DNA of 64,000 bases from Pseudomonas tumuqii. GTDB taxonomy: Bacteria; Pseudomonadota; Gammaproteobacteria; Pseudomonadales; Pseudomonadaceae. Numbering within the stretch: the stretch's first letter is position 1; each line of letters opens with the position of its first letter. A program made the translations under genes and the position numbers. Below, piece by piece: positions 1 through 7,801 of the stretch. A model generated the notes under the pieces. That model was not told the origin of the DNA. It ran no database searches and saw nothing but the letters and a program-made list of their open reading frames with translations. Where the stretch lies: positions 1 through 64,000 of the forward strand of contig NZ_JAAOJA010000006.1 in NCBI RefSeq assembly GCF_013184545.1. The letters run 5' to 3'.

Positions 1-118
1 GACAGGCTGGGATTAGTACGTCTCTCATAACCTCAATCTCTCGAACCGCCCGGTGCGGACCCGCATGCCGGGTGGTGTGGCAGGGGAGCGGCCTATGAAG
101 GCCGCCTCCTATGCCGAT
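1..118 (+). mobile_element. 3' end of a group II intron (domains V and VI), truncated by the window edge
   Basis: Positions 45-76 fold as a domain V hairpin. A 9-bp lower stem (45-53 with 68-76) carries a CGC triad at 47-49 whose G48 faces T73 as a G.U wobble; a 2-nt bulge (66-67) follows, then a 4-bp upper stem (54-57 with 62-65) and the GACC loop. Positions 79-115 form a domain VI hairpin with an unpaired A at 111, seven bases before a terminal AT at 117-118, as expected for a branch-point adenosine and a 3' splice site. The CGC triad suggests bacterial class C. The reverse transcriptase gene and 5' half would lie off the window, so completeness is unknown. Confidence 0.7.
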
Positions 119-941
119 GCACGGCGGCTTTGCCGTTGCCGAGCAAGCATCGCAGCGCCACCAGGGCTTGCGGTGTCGCGTCTTCCCCTCGTACTCGGGT
201 TTTGCCTTTATCGGCAGGGGCGCTTGCTGTGTTGCGGTTGTATGCAAAGCAAAACAGATTTCCCGCCAGGCGATTTCATGGGTGAACAGTCGCTGTTCAA
301 TTTCTGGTTGGCGGTTAAGGCGACGAGCCTGTACCACGGTGGCTGTATGTTCGCTATACAGGCCGGGTATAAGAAACATGCCCAGATGTGTCTCTGGCGA
401 GATATTGCACCGAAGCCCTGCATTATGGCTTATTGGCTCTAGACCGGGGGTTTCGGCTGGGTAGGCCGAATCGGCCAGCGCTTGCCCTGCAGCCGCTGCC
501 ACGCTTGGTTGCACGTCCGTGACAAATGTGGCCAGCAGCCATTATTTGCTTCAACCCGCATGGCGCATGGGCTGGAGCGGATTTCTCAGTCCGCACAGGG
601 AAGAGGCTGTATCAGCCGCTGGACAACTGCCGTCTTCCGTCGCTCAAGGCCGGGGTGGCGATCTGGGGCGACCTTCAATCTGCTACATAAAATTCAGGTA
701 AATCAGCCTATTACAGTTATGGCATGGTACTTGTTTGCCTATTGGCCGAGGGGGCCCCGCGGTCTCCGGTTCGGTATCCCTGACAGCTCTGTCGTCGTTC
801 GGAACCGATGCTAAATACACCTTTCGCTGTCGGTGGGCTCGTATGACACGGGTTCAAGCCGGGCCTGGAAGCCTGGCTGGCAAGCGCTAAAGGTCTCAAC
901 GTCTCTTGGCCGCAGGGAGTGCAGAGCAAGGGCGAGGGAGC
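119..941. other. gene-poor interval downstream of the intron end
   Basis: About 0.8 kb with no reading frame I can support. The frames present here lack ribosome-binding sites, overlap one another and show no recognisable protein features. A sequence resembling a sigma-54 promoter lies at 720-735, and the last 20 bases carry the ribosome-binding site of the next gene. I see no tRNA and no riboswitch consensus. The interval may be the former exon side of the intron target plus the upstream region of the secreted repeat protein. Confidence 0.5.
720..735 (+). promoter_or_regulatory. possible sigma-54 type promoter
   Basis: TGGCATGGTACTTGTT resembles the -24/-12 consensus TGGCACG-N4-TTGCA, with the GG element and TTG correctly spaced. 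The GC of the -12 element reads GT, which weakens the match. It lies about 200 bp before the secreted repeat protein, and a sigma-54 activator is encoded at 7802-9163, but nothing ties the two together directly. Confidence 0.25.
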
Positions 942-3900
942 ATGGTTATGCACACGCGCAATCTTCTACGAGCCTTGCCGCGCTGTTTGCTGGCGGCGGC
1001 ATTGGCGGCGGGAGTCACGACCACGGCGATTTATGCCGTGGATGGCGACCCGCCAGGACTCTTCGAACTGGATGGCAACACGGTTGACGTCGCCGGCGGT
1101 GGCGATGACTGGGATGGCCTGCCGGGCAGCTCGAGCGCCTTCACCGGCATTCTCGCCGACCTGGCGCCGGTGACCATCTTCACCCAGGGTGGCTCCAAGG
1201 ACATCAACGACGTAACCGAGTGGCGCTATACCGATGGCAACGTGCCGGACAAGGACGACATCACCAATGCCTATGCGGCCGCCTATACGGTGCCGGTAGG
1301 GGCGGGCACGACGGTGCATGAGGAGGGCGACCTGATTATTTACTTCGGCCTCGATCGCTTCGCCAACAACGGCGATGCCTTCGCCGGCTTCTGGTTCTTC
1401 CAGGACGCTGTCGGCCTCGGACCGAACGGCACCTTCGAAGGCGAGCACGTCGGCCGTGACGGCGACCAGCGCGGTGACCTGCTGGTCCTGGTGGAGTATC
1501 CCCAGGGCGCCAACGCGGTACCGGAGATCAAGGTCTACGAATGGGATCCGCTGGACGCGGACAATGACAACGTGGCGGACAACCTGGACGAGATCTTCAG
1601 CTCCGACAGCGCCTTGTGCGATGGTTCGGGCGACAAGCTCGCCTGCGCCATTACCAACGTCGCCAACCTGGGCGGCGAGCCGGCCTGGGACTACACGCCG
1701 AAGAACGGCTTCGCCGGGATTCCTCCGGAGAGCTTCTTCGAGGGTGGCATCAACGTGTCGAAGCTGCTCGGGGGCGAAGTGCCCTGCTTCAGCAGCTTCC
1801 TCGCCGAGACCCGTTCCTCGCGTTCGGAAACCGCGCAGTTGAAGGACTTCGTGCTGGGTGACTTCGACCTCTGTGCCATTGAGGTGACCAAGGAGTGCGT
1901 CGCCGCGGTGGATACCGAAGACGGCGGCAACAGCATCCTGGTCGACTTCGAGGGTGTGGTGACCAACAACGGCGGCCTGGACCTGCACGATGTTACTGTG
2001 ACCGACGACATGGGCACCCCGGACGACACCAGCGACGACGTGGTGGTGTTCGGTCCAGCCGACCTGGCCGCAGGTGAGTCGCAGCCGTACAACGGCAGCT
2101 ACAGCACCACCGCCATTCCGGCTACCGATACGGTGACCGCCGAGGGCCATCGCAACGGCACCAGCGTGAGCGCTACGGCCGAGGCCAGTTGTTCGCCGGA
2201 TCTCGAGCCGGCCTTGACGGTGGATAAGGTCTGCACCGCCAATGTCAATGAGGGTGGCACGGGCATCGACGTACTGTTCAACGGTACGGTGACCAACAGC
2301 GGCAACGTGGCACTGGAAGATGTCATCGTGGTGGACGACCAGGGTACGGCCGATCCTGCCGATGACGTGACCGTGCTCGGTCCTGTGACCCTCGATGTCG
2401 GTGAATCACTGCCGTACAACGGTGGTTTCGGCGTTCTTGGCACGAACAGCTCGACCGACAATGTCACCGTGACCGCTGTCGATGTGTTGAGCGGTGAGCC
2501 GGTTGAGGCTAGCGCCCAGGCCACTTGCGCGGCGGATGTATTGCCGGCGATCGAAGTGGACAAGCTCTGCACCGCGGAGATCAACGCCGATGGTACCGGT
2601 ATCGATGTGCTGTTCAGCGGCTCGGTGAGCAACACCGGTAACGTGGTCCTGGAAAATGTTGTGGTGACGGACGACAGCGGCACACCGGGTGATCCGGGCG
2701 ACGATGTCATCGTGCTCGGGCCGATCAGCCTGGCTCCAGGGGAATCGGTGCCTTACAACGGCAGCTTCGCTGGCAATGGCGCCAGCTCAACCGATGTAGT
2801 GACCGCTTCGGGTAGCGATGCACTGACCCAGACTCCGGTCGATGCCAGCGCCCAGGCCACTTGCGCAGCCGATGTGCAACCGGCGATTGCGGTGGACAAG
2901 ATCTGTGCGGCCAACATCAATGCCGGTGGTACCGGTATCGATGTGCTGTTCAGCGGCTCGGTGAGCAACACCGGTAACGTGGCGCTGGAAAACGTCACGG
3001 TGGTGGACGACAACGGTACGCCGGCCGATCCTGGCGATGACGTCACCGTGCTCGGCCCGATCACCCTGGCTCCCGGGGCATCGGCGCCATACAGCGGTGG
3101 TTTCGGTGCCAGTGGCGCCATCTCTACCGACGTAGTCGTCGCCTCGGCTACCGATGTGGTGACCCAGACTGCGGTGCAGGCCGTCGCCCAGGCCACTTGC
3201 CAAGCCGACGTGTTGGCGGCGATTGCGGTGGACAAGATCTGCACGGCGAGCATCAATGCCGGTGGTACCGGTATCGATGTGTTGTTCGGCGGCTCGGTGA
3301 GCAACACCGGTAACGTGGCGCTGGAGAACGTCACAGTGGTGGACGACAGCGGTACGCCGGGTGTGCCTGGCGATGACGTCATCGTGCTCGGTCCGATCAG
3401 CCTGGCTCCTGGAGCATCGGCGCCATACAACGGTAGCTTCGCTGCCAGTGGCTCCAGCTCTACCGATGTGGTGATCGCTTCGGCTACCGATGTGGTGACC
3501 CAGACTGCGGTCCAGGCCATCGCCCAGGCATCTTGCGACGCCCAGGTGTTGGCGGCTATCGATGTCACCAAGCAGTGCACGGACGCCGCAGCCTTCGGTG
3601 AGGCGATCCTGTTCGATGGCACGGTGACCAACAACGGTAACGTGGCGCTGCTCGGCGTTATCGTGTTGGATGACAACGGTACGCCAGCCGATCCTTCGGA
3701 CGACGTGACCTTCAACCTCGGTGATCTGGCTCCGGGGGCTTCGGCCAACTACAACGGTAGCTATACACCGCTGTTGGCCGGCCTCCACACCAACACCGTG
3801 GTGGCCAGCGCCAGCGATGCCGTGGAAAGCTCGCCGGTCTCGGCCACTGCCAATGCCACCTGTGAAGTGCCACCGCCGCCTCCAGAGTTCGAAGGCTGCA

Positions 3901-4271
3901 CCCCGGGCTTCTGGAAGAACAGCACCGGCAGTTGGGTAGCTTACAGCCCGAACCAGACCGTGGACTCGGTATTCAGTCTGCCGAATGGAGTGCTGGCCCA
4001 CCTGGGTGACGACAGCCTGCTGGAAGCGCTGAACTACGGTGGTGGCAAAAACCTGGCCGGGGCTGCGCAGATCCTGTTGCGCGCCGCAGTGGCCTCGTTG
4101 CTCAACGCCGCCCACCCGGATGTGGAGTTCCCGTGGACCGAGGCGGAGATCATCGCCGAGGTCAATGCGGCGCTGGCCACCAAAGACCGGGGAACCATCC
4201 TGGCGTTGGCGTCGGAACTGGATGCCGATAACAACCTGGGTTGCGACCTGCCGAACGATAACTCGTTCTAA
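942..4271 (+). CDS. secreted repeat protein: six 112-residue DUF11-like domains and a C-terminal GCTPGFWK domain
   Basis: The protein has 1109 residues; the ATG at 942 is preceded by AGGGAG. Residues 1-33 form a signal peptide (Arg/His-rich start, hydrophobic core, cleavage after YA). Residues 34-311 are an acidic region rich in Asp and Gly. Six immunoglobulin-like repeats follow, starting at residues 312, 424, 536, 648, 760 and 872, each 112 residues long. Each has a Cys near the start (as in DK-x-C) and one near the end (as in ATC), plus a DD-x-GTP acidic loop that could bind calcium. After a proline run, a C-terminal domain opens with GCTPGFWK and closes near a second Cys. There is no LPXTG, PEP-CTERM or autotransporter anchor. 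The architecture fits a secreted or surface-associated protein; the function is unknown. A terminator follows. Confidence 0.85.
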   Translation: MVMHTRNLLRALPRCLLAAALAAGVTTTAIYAVDGDPPGLFELDGNTVDVAGGGDDWDGLPGSSSAFTGILADLAPVTIFTQGGSKDINDVTEWRYTDGNVPDKDDITNAYAAAYTVPVGAGTTVHEEGDLIIYFGLDRFANNGDAFAGFWFFQDAVGLGPNGTFEGEHVGRDGDQRGDLLVLVEYPQGANAVPEIKVYEWDPLDADNDNVADNLDEIFSSDSALCDGSGDKLACAITNVANLGGEPAWDYTPKNGFAGIPPESFFEGGINVSKLLGGEVPCFSSFLAETRSSRSETAQLKDFVLGDFDLCAIEVTKECVAAVDTEDGGNSILVDFEGVVTNNGGLDLHDVTVTDDMGTPDDTSDDVVVFGPADLAAGESQPYNGSYSTTAIPATDTVTAEGHRNGTSVSATAEASCSPDLEPALTVDKVCTANVNEGGTGIDVLFNGTVTNSGNVALEDVIVVDDQGTADPADDVTVLGPVTLDVGESLPYNGGFGVLGTNSSTDNVTVTAVDVLSGEPVEASAQATCAADVLPAIEVDKLCTAEINADGTGIDVLFSGSVSNTGNVVLENVVVTDDSGTPGDPGDDVIVLGPISLAPGESVPYNGSFAGNGASSTDVVTASGSDALTQTPVDASAQATCAADVQPAIAVDKICAANINAGGTGIDVLFSGSVSNTGNVALENVTVVDDNGTPADPGDDVTVLGPITLAPGASAPYSGGFGASGAISTDVVVASATDVVTQTAVQAVAQATCQADVLAAIAVDKICTASINAGGTGIDVLFGGSVSNTGNVALENVTVVDDSGTPGVPGDDVIVLGPISLAPGASAPYNGSFAASGSSSTDVVIASATDVVTQTAVQAIAQASCDAQVLAAIDVTKQCTDAAAFGEAILFDGTVTNNGNVALLGVIVLDDNGTPADPSDDVTFNLGDLAPGASANYNGSYTPLLAGLHTNTVVASASDAVESSPVSATANATCEVPPPPPEFEGCTPGFWKNSTGSWVAYSPNQTVDSVFSLPNGVLAHLGDDSLLEALNYGGGKNLAGAAQILLRAAVASLLNAAHPDVEFPWTEAEIIAEVNAALATKDRGTILALASELDADNNLGCDLPNDNSF
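1875..3890 (+). repeat. six in-frame tandem repeats of 336 bp
   Basis: Repeat starts fall at 1875, 2211, 2547, 2883, 3219 and 3555, exactly 336 bp apart. The third to fifth units share long near-identical stretches, such as the region around 2593-2660 compared with 2929-2996 and 3265-3332. The first and last units are more diverged. The pattern is consistent with expansion by unequal recombination in the middle of the array. Confidence 0.9.
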
Positions 4272-4320
4272 GTGGTAAACCGCCCGGCGTCAGGGATGAC
4301 CCGGGCATCGCAAAACGAAA

Positions 4321-4348
4321 AGCGCAGGGCATGGCCCTGCGCTTTTTT
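4321..4348 (+). terminator. rho-independent terminator of the secreted repeat protein gene
   Basis: The stem AGCGCAGGGC / GCCCTGCGCT is separated by a short loop and followed by a run of T. It lies 50 bp after the stop codon. An A-rich stretch on the other side could let it work in both directions. Confidence 0.85.
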
Positions 4349-4432
4349 GTCTGGCATTTCTCATGCGGCGGTAGCGTACCGTCCTTCAGGTGTGTCCGGA
4401 ATCATTAGGCCACTTCACTTGTGTGGTGGTGC

Positions 4433-4509
4433 TCTTGTGGGAGGGGCTTTAGCTGCGACAGCTGTGCCGGCCGGAAGTCCCTATCGCGGATGAATCCGCT
4501 GCTACAGGG
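4433..4509. repeat. REP-like intergenic element
   Basis: It contains TGTGGGAGGGGCTTTAGC and ends in the inverted pair GCGGATGAATCCGC before GCTACAGG. The core recurs in inverse orientation at 28502-28524. Such elements are scattered between genes in many Pseudomonas genomes. Confidence 0.6.
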
Positions 4510-4537
4510 GAGCCGGGCCCGGCCGGGGGAATCATAG

Positions 4538-4569
4538 AAAAGGCGCGGGGCTGGGCCACGCGCCTTTTT
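4538..4569 (-). terminator. rho-independent terminator of the metalloprotease gene
   Basis: AAAAGGCGCG and CGCGCCTTTTT form a stem with A-rich and T-rich flanks. It lies between the convergent secreted-protein genes and can act on either strand. Confidence 0.75.
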
Positions 4570-4596
4570 CTTTTTATCTACGGCCTCGGTCTTCTG

Positions 4597-6885
4597 CTAG
4601 CGCTTCAGGCTGATGCTCACCGTCGTGCTGGCGCTGGCCTTGCCGTCGCTGATGGTGTAGCTGAACTGGTCGGTGCTCTTCAGCGACCTGGCCGGGCTGT
4701 ACTGCAGGGTGCCGTTGCTGTTCAGGCTGACTTTGCCCTTGCCGCCCTGGGTGAAGGCGACGATTTTCAGGGCGTCGCCGTCCGGGTCGCTGTCGTTGGC
4801 CAGTACGGCGATGTTCACCGCGGTCAGGCTGGTGAGCAGCGCGCTGTCGCTCAGGGCCTTGGGCGCCCGGTTGGTGCTGCTGGTGGGGTTGTCGATCACG
4901 AAGCTGGCAGTGCCGCTGGCGGTGCGGGTGTTGGCCGTGGCGCTGCTGCCGACGCTGTAGAAACCATCGGCGGCGGTGCTCGGCGAGGTGACCTTCAGCG
5001 AGGTGCTGGCGCTGGCGCCCGGAGCCAGGCTGAGGCTGGTGCTGGCCAGGCTGGCGGTCCAGCCGCTGGGTTTGACCGGGCTCAGGCTGAAGCTGCTGCT
5101 GGTGCAGCCACTGCTGTCTTTGTTGGTCACGCTGACCGTGAAGGTATAGCTGCTGCCGGCCGCGAGCCAGGTGCTTTGCCCCGGGCTGACGCTGACGACA
5201 GGCGCGCTGCGGGTGCAGGTTGTGGTGCTGCCGCCGCCACCGAAGTCGACAGTGACCAGGGCCTGGCTGGCATCGGTCCACTGGGTGGTCAGGGTCATGC
5301 CGCTGCCGCTGAAACTGCGCCCGCCGACCAGGGCGGCGTCCTTCATGTCGACGAAGTTGCTGCCGGCGGTCATGTCCAGCAGTTGGCCGCTGTTGCCGTT
5401 GCTCGGGCTGGCCTGGCGCACGGCCACGCCCTTGAACACGTTGTTCGGGTCGACCACGCCGCGGTCGGTAATTTGCGCATCGAAGCCGGTTGGCTGGCGG
5501 TATTCGACGTAGTAGTAGCGGGGCTGGCCGCTGCTATCCAGGCCGTTGGCGATCTTCAGCACCTTGCCGCTGTTGGTCTGGGTTGAAGCTGGCTTCAGGT
5601 AGAAGCTGCCGCCACTGGCGACGTTGATGATATTGCTGCTGGCCAGCCAGCCCAGGCGTTCCTTGTTGAAGCCGTTGAAATGGCCGACGGTGCCGGAGTA
5701 ACCCATGATGTCCAGGGTGTCGCCGTATTCCTGGCTGGTGCAGCTGCTGCCCAGGGTGGTGTCGCCGCAGTCCAGGGCATGGGCATGGTGCAGGCCGAGG
5801 TTGTGGCCCATCTCATGGGCGACGGTGCGCAGGATCATGCTGCCGTTGATCCAGGTGCTCGAGGGCGCGGCGCCGACCTGGCCCATGCCACTGTAGCCGC
5901 AGGCGTTCTTCGGGAAGATGTAGACGAAACGCTCGTAGTTGGCCAGGTTGAAGCCTGCTGCCTGGGCCGCCGATTTGGCGGATTTCTCGATGGCGAAGCC
6001 GTCGCACACGGTGCTGTTGACCGGAATGGTGTACCAGCCGGCGACGCTGCCGCTCAGCCAGGTCTGCTGGCTGGAGTTTTCCTTGAAGAACCCGCTGACA
6101 CCGCCGCTACCGAACATCAGGCTGTTGGCCTGGGTGGTGGTCCAGGGTTTCTCGCTCGGCTTGTCCTGGAAGTTGACCAGGATCGCCAGGGTGCGCTGGG
6201 CGCCCAGGGTGTTGGGCAGGTCGTAGGCCAGTTCGCCGGTGCTGGTGCTGCTGGTCGTGCCATCGGCGAGCAGGAGCAGGCCGCTGTCGTCGTCGTTGAC
6301 CACCAGGTCGCCCTGGATCGGCGCGCTGGCGCCCTCGGTATGTTCCAGCAGCACGCCCTGGGCGCGCACGCTCAGGCCGCTGCGCCATTCGCGCTGGGCC
6401 TTGGCCAGGCGCAACTCGAAGCGCTCGCCGAAGGAGGTCTTGAGGAAGTGACGCAGCTTGTGCGAGCCGTCCTCGTAGTCCTCGTAGACCACCTGCAGCT
6501 CGCCATCCAGTTCCAGGCGCTGCTCCAGCTTGGCCGCTACCTCGGCCGGCATGCCCTTCTGCTTGTCTTCCGGAATGGCGACGCGCAGCACTTCCTCGGG
6601 ATGGCTCTGGGCCAACTCGAGCAACAGCTGGCGGCGCTGTTCGGCCTTGCCGATCAGTTGCTCACGCAGTTGTGCCCGCTCGCTGGTCGCGGCTTTCTGC
6701 AGGCGCTTGTGCAGGCCGAGCAGTTCCGTGGTGTTGCTGCTGGCGGCCTCGCGGGCGGCCGGCAGGGTACGGATGTCGGGATGGGCGATGCGGGTCGCGT
6801 CGGCCGGCGGTGCGGCGAAGGCGATACCGGCATTGAGGGCCAGAACGCAGAGCAAAGGTGTGGCGTAACGCGTGGACAAGCGCAT
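4597..6885 (-). CDS. secreted zinc metalloprotease, peptidase M11 (gametolysin) type
   Basis: The protein has 762 residues; its ATG at 6885 follows a GGAGAG ribosome-binding site. Residues 1-24 are a signal peptide ending in AFA. A propeptide-like region of about 200 residues, rich in charged helices, comes next. The catalytic domain contains HEMGHNLGLHH (zinc ligands His357, His361, His367; catalytic Glu358) and a DIMGY Met-turn, which makes it a metzincin. The C-terminus carries two all-beta modules: a Ser/Thr-rich NEW3-like domain and a final cadherin-like domain (NDSDPDGD). It should be exported by Sec and could leave the cell through type II secretion, for which gspA and gspB are encoded 2.5 kb away. 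The physiological substrate is unknown. Confidence 0.88.
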   Translation of the reverse strand: MRLSTRYATPLLCVLALNAGIAFAAPPADATRIAHPDIRTLPAAREAASSNTTELLGLHKRLQKAATSERAQLREQLIGKAEQRRQLLLELAQSHPEEVLRVAIPEDKQKGMPAEVAAKLEQRLELDGELQVVYEDYEDGSHKLRHFLKTSFGERFELRLAKAQREWRSGLSVRAQGVLLEHTEGASAPIQGDLVVNDDDSGLLLLADGTTSSTSTGELAYDLPNTLGAQRTLAILVNFQDKPSEKPWTTTQANSLMFGSGGVSGFFKENSSQQTWLSGSVAGWYTIPVNSTVCDGFAIEKSAKSAAQAAGFNLANYERFVYIFPKNACGYSGMGQVGAAPSSTWINGSMILRTVAHEMGHNLGLHHAHALDCGDTTLGSSCTSQEYGDTLDIMGYSGTVGHFNGFNKERLGWLASSNIINVASGGSFYLKPASTQTNSGKVLKIANGLDSSGQPRYYYVEYRQPTGFDAQITDRGVVDPNNVFKGVAVRQASPSNGNSGQLLDMTAGSNFVDMKDAALVGGRSFSGSGMTLTTQWTDASQALVTVDFGGGGSTTTCTRSAPVVSVSPGQSTWLAAGSSYTFTVSVTNKDSSGCTSSSFSLSPVKPSGWTASLASTSLSLAPGASASTSLKVTSPSTAADGFYSVGSSATANTRTASGTASFVIDNPTSSTNRAPKALSDSALLTSLTAVNIAVLANDSDPDGDALKIVAFTQGGKGKVSLNSNGTLQYSPARSLKSTDQFSYTISDGKASASTTVSISLKR

Positions 6886-7422
6886 GGGTCTCTCCTGAAT
6901 CGAGTCAGAAAAGATCCTCTTCACGGCTGTGAGGGAGATTCTCCTTCGGCAGTCCGGCGACCCGCTGGGGGGCCCGTGACTTTGCGTCGCCAGGTTGCCC
7001 TGGTTATGCCTTTGTCGGGAGAGGAGCTTTCTGTATCGCGATGACACGGGGTAGCGAGCTACCTGGTTTAAGCCCCTCGATCACACCCAAGCTGTAACGC
7101 TCACTGGCCGATCTTCAAAACCTCACTGTTAACTGCCAAAGCAGCGGGGTATTTCCAGTTTCATATACGCATTTACAGCTGTTTATTTTCTGTACATGTG
7201 TAATGGGGGCGAAATCTAGCATGGCAATTGCTCATTTTTTATACAGTTGAGGAATAAAGGCGGGACGAATTGGTTGAAAAACGATATGGAACTTTTCCGG
7301 ATCAAGGTCGAAAGGTCTGCCGCAGAGGGTGCGAAGGAGTAGCGCGGGGAGAGGGGGCGAAATCGACCGTTTATCGGTGGGGGAATGGCTGGAGAGGAAC
7401 TGTGGCGCAGTGCCATTATGAA
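6886..7422. other. AT-richer intergenic region upstream of the metalloprotease
   Basis: It holds the promoter side of the metalloprotease gene and the 3' side of the small gene at 7423-7668. Bases 7130-7260 are clearly AT-richer than the rest of the window. No consensus promoter, riboswitch or supported gene was recognised. Two overlapping minus-strand frames at 7216-7459 lack plausible starts. Confidence 0.4.
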
Positions 7423-7668
7423 TTAGGACAGCATCTCGCTGTCGTCGACCTCGTCCCATAACAGGATCAGCGGCTGGACGCTGGGATGGACCCGTTGGAA
7501 TACGTCATGCTTGCGGTGCAGGATTTGCCAGGTAATGAAGGGCGGATCGGCGAACATAGGGAAAGCGGTCGGGCCAATGTCCTGGTCCGACGGTGTCGGG
7601 TCGTAGTCATCCTTGCAGTCATTCTGCGGTGCTTGGTGGTCGGTCGCGGGTTGCCCATGATCGTACAT
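7423..7668 (-). CDS. small acidic protein of unknown function (81 residues)
   Basis: The ATG at 7668 follows GGAGG at good spacing, which is the main support for a real gene. The N-terminal half is polar and rich in Asp, Gln and Pro; the C-terminal half is amphipathic, with several Trp, His and Phe residues. There is no signal peptide or membrane segment and I recognise no family. It lies downstream of the sigma-54 activator gene on the same strand, separated by 133 bp that contain a hairpin and an AT-rich inverted repeat, so it may have its own promoter. Confidence 0.55.
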   Translation of the reverse strand: MYDHGQPATDHQAPQNDCKDDYDPTPSDQDIGPTAFPMFADPPFITWQILHRKHDVFQRVHPSVQPLILLWDEVDDSEMLS

Positions 7669-7716
7669 GGCGGTTCCTCCCTGCATGGGGAGAAGATTGC
7701 AAAAAGCCAGCCATGT

Positions 7717-7738
7717 TTGATTATTCTTTATTAATCAA
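7717..7738. promoter_or_regulatory. AT-rich inverted repeat upstream of the small gene
   Basis: TTGATTA and TAATCAA form a perfect 7-bp inverted repeat with an 8-nt AT-rich spacer, about 50 bp before the small gene's start. It could be an operator or part of a promoter; no regulator is identified. Confidence 0.35.
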
Positions 7739-7752
7739 CTGGTTATGTTTGT

Positions 7753-7774
7753 GGCGTGGAGTGCTGCCCACGCC
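7753..7774. other. GC-rich hairpin between the activator and the small gene
   Basis: GGCGTGG and CCACGCC pair around an 8-nt loop just after the activator's stop codon. No T-run follows on the minus strand, so it is at best a weak terminator or an mRNA 3' hairpin. Confidence 0.35.
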
Positions 7775-7801
7775 TATTGTTCAGTTCTGGTTACAGTGCT
7801 C

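Noticed and set aside
53..464. Two overlapping frames at the left edge (129 and 117 residues)
   Set aside because: They start inside the intron end or just after it, overlap in different frames, have no ribosome-binding site and show no recognisable family.
2787..4115. 442-residue minus-strand frame in the repeat protein gene
   Set aside because: It follows the 336-bp periodicity of the plus-strand repeats and lacks start signals.
4349..4596. Possible small RNA between the two terminators
   Set aside because: The interval is explained by a REP-like element and two terminators; no promoter was found.
7085..7115. Pho-box-like CTGTAAC upstream of the metalloprotease
   Set aside because: The second half site does not match at the required spacing.
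7216..7459. Two overlapping minus-strand frames of 66 and 75 residues
   Set aside because: No ribosome-binding sites, mutually overlapping, and partly antisense to AT-rich non-coding sequence.
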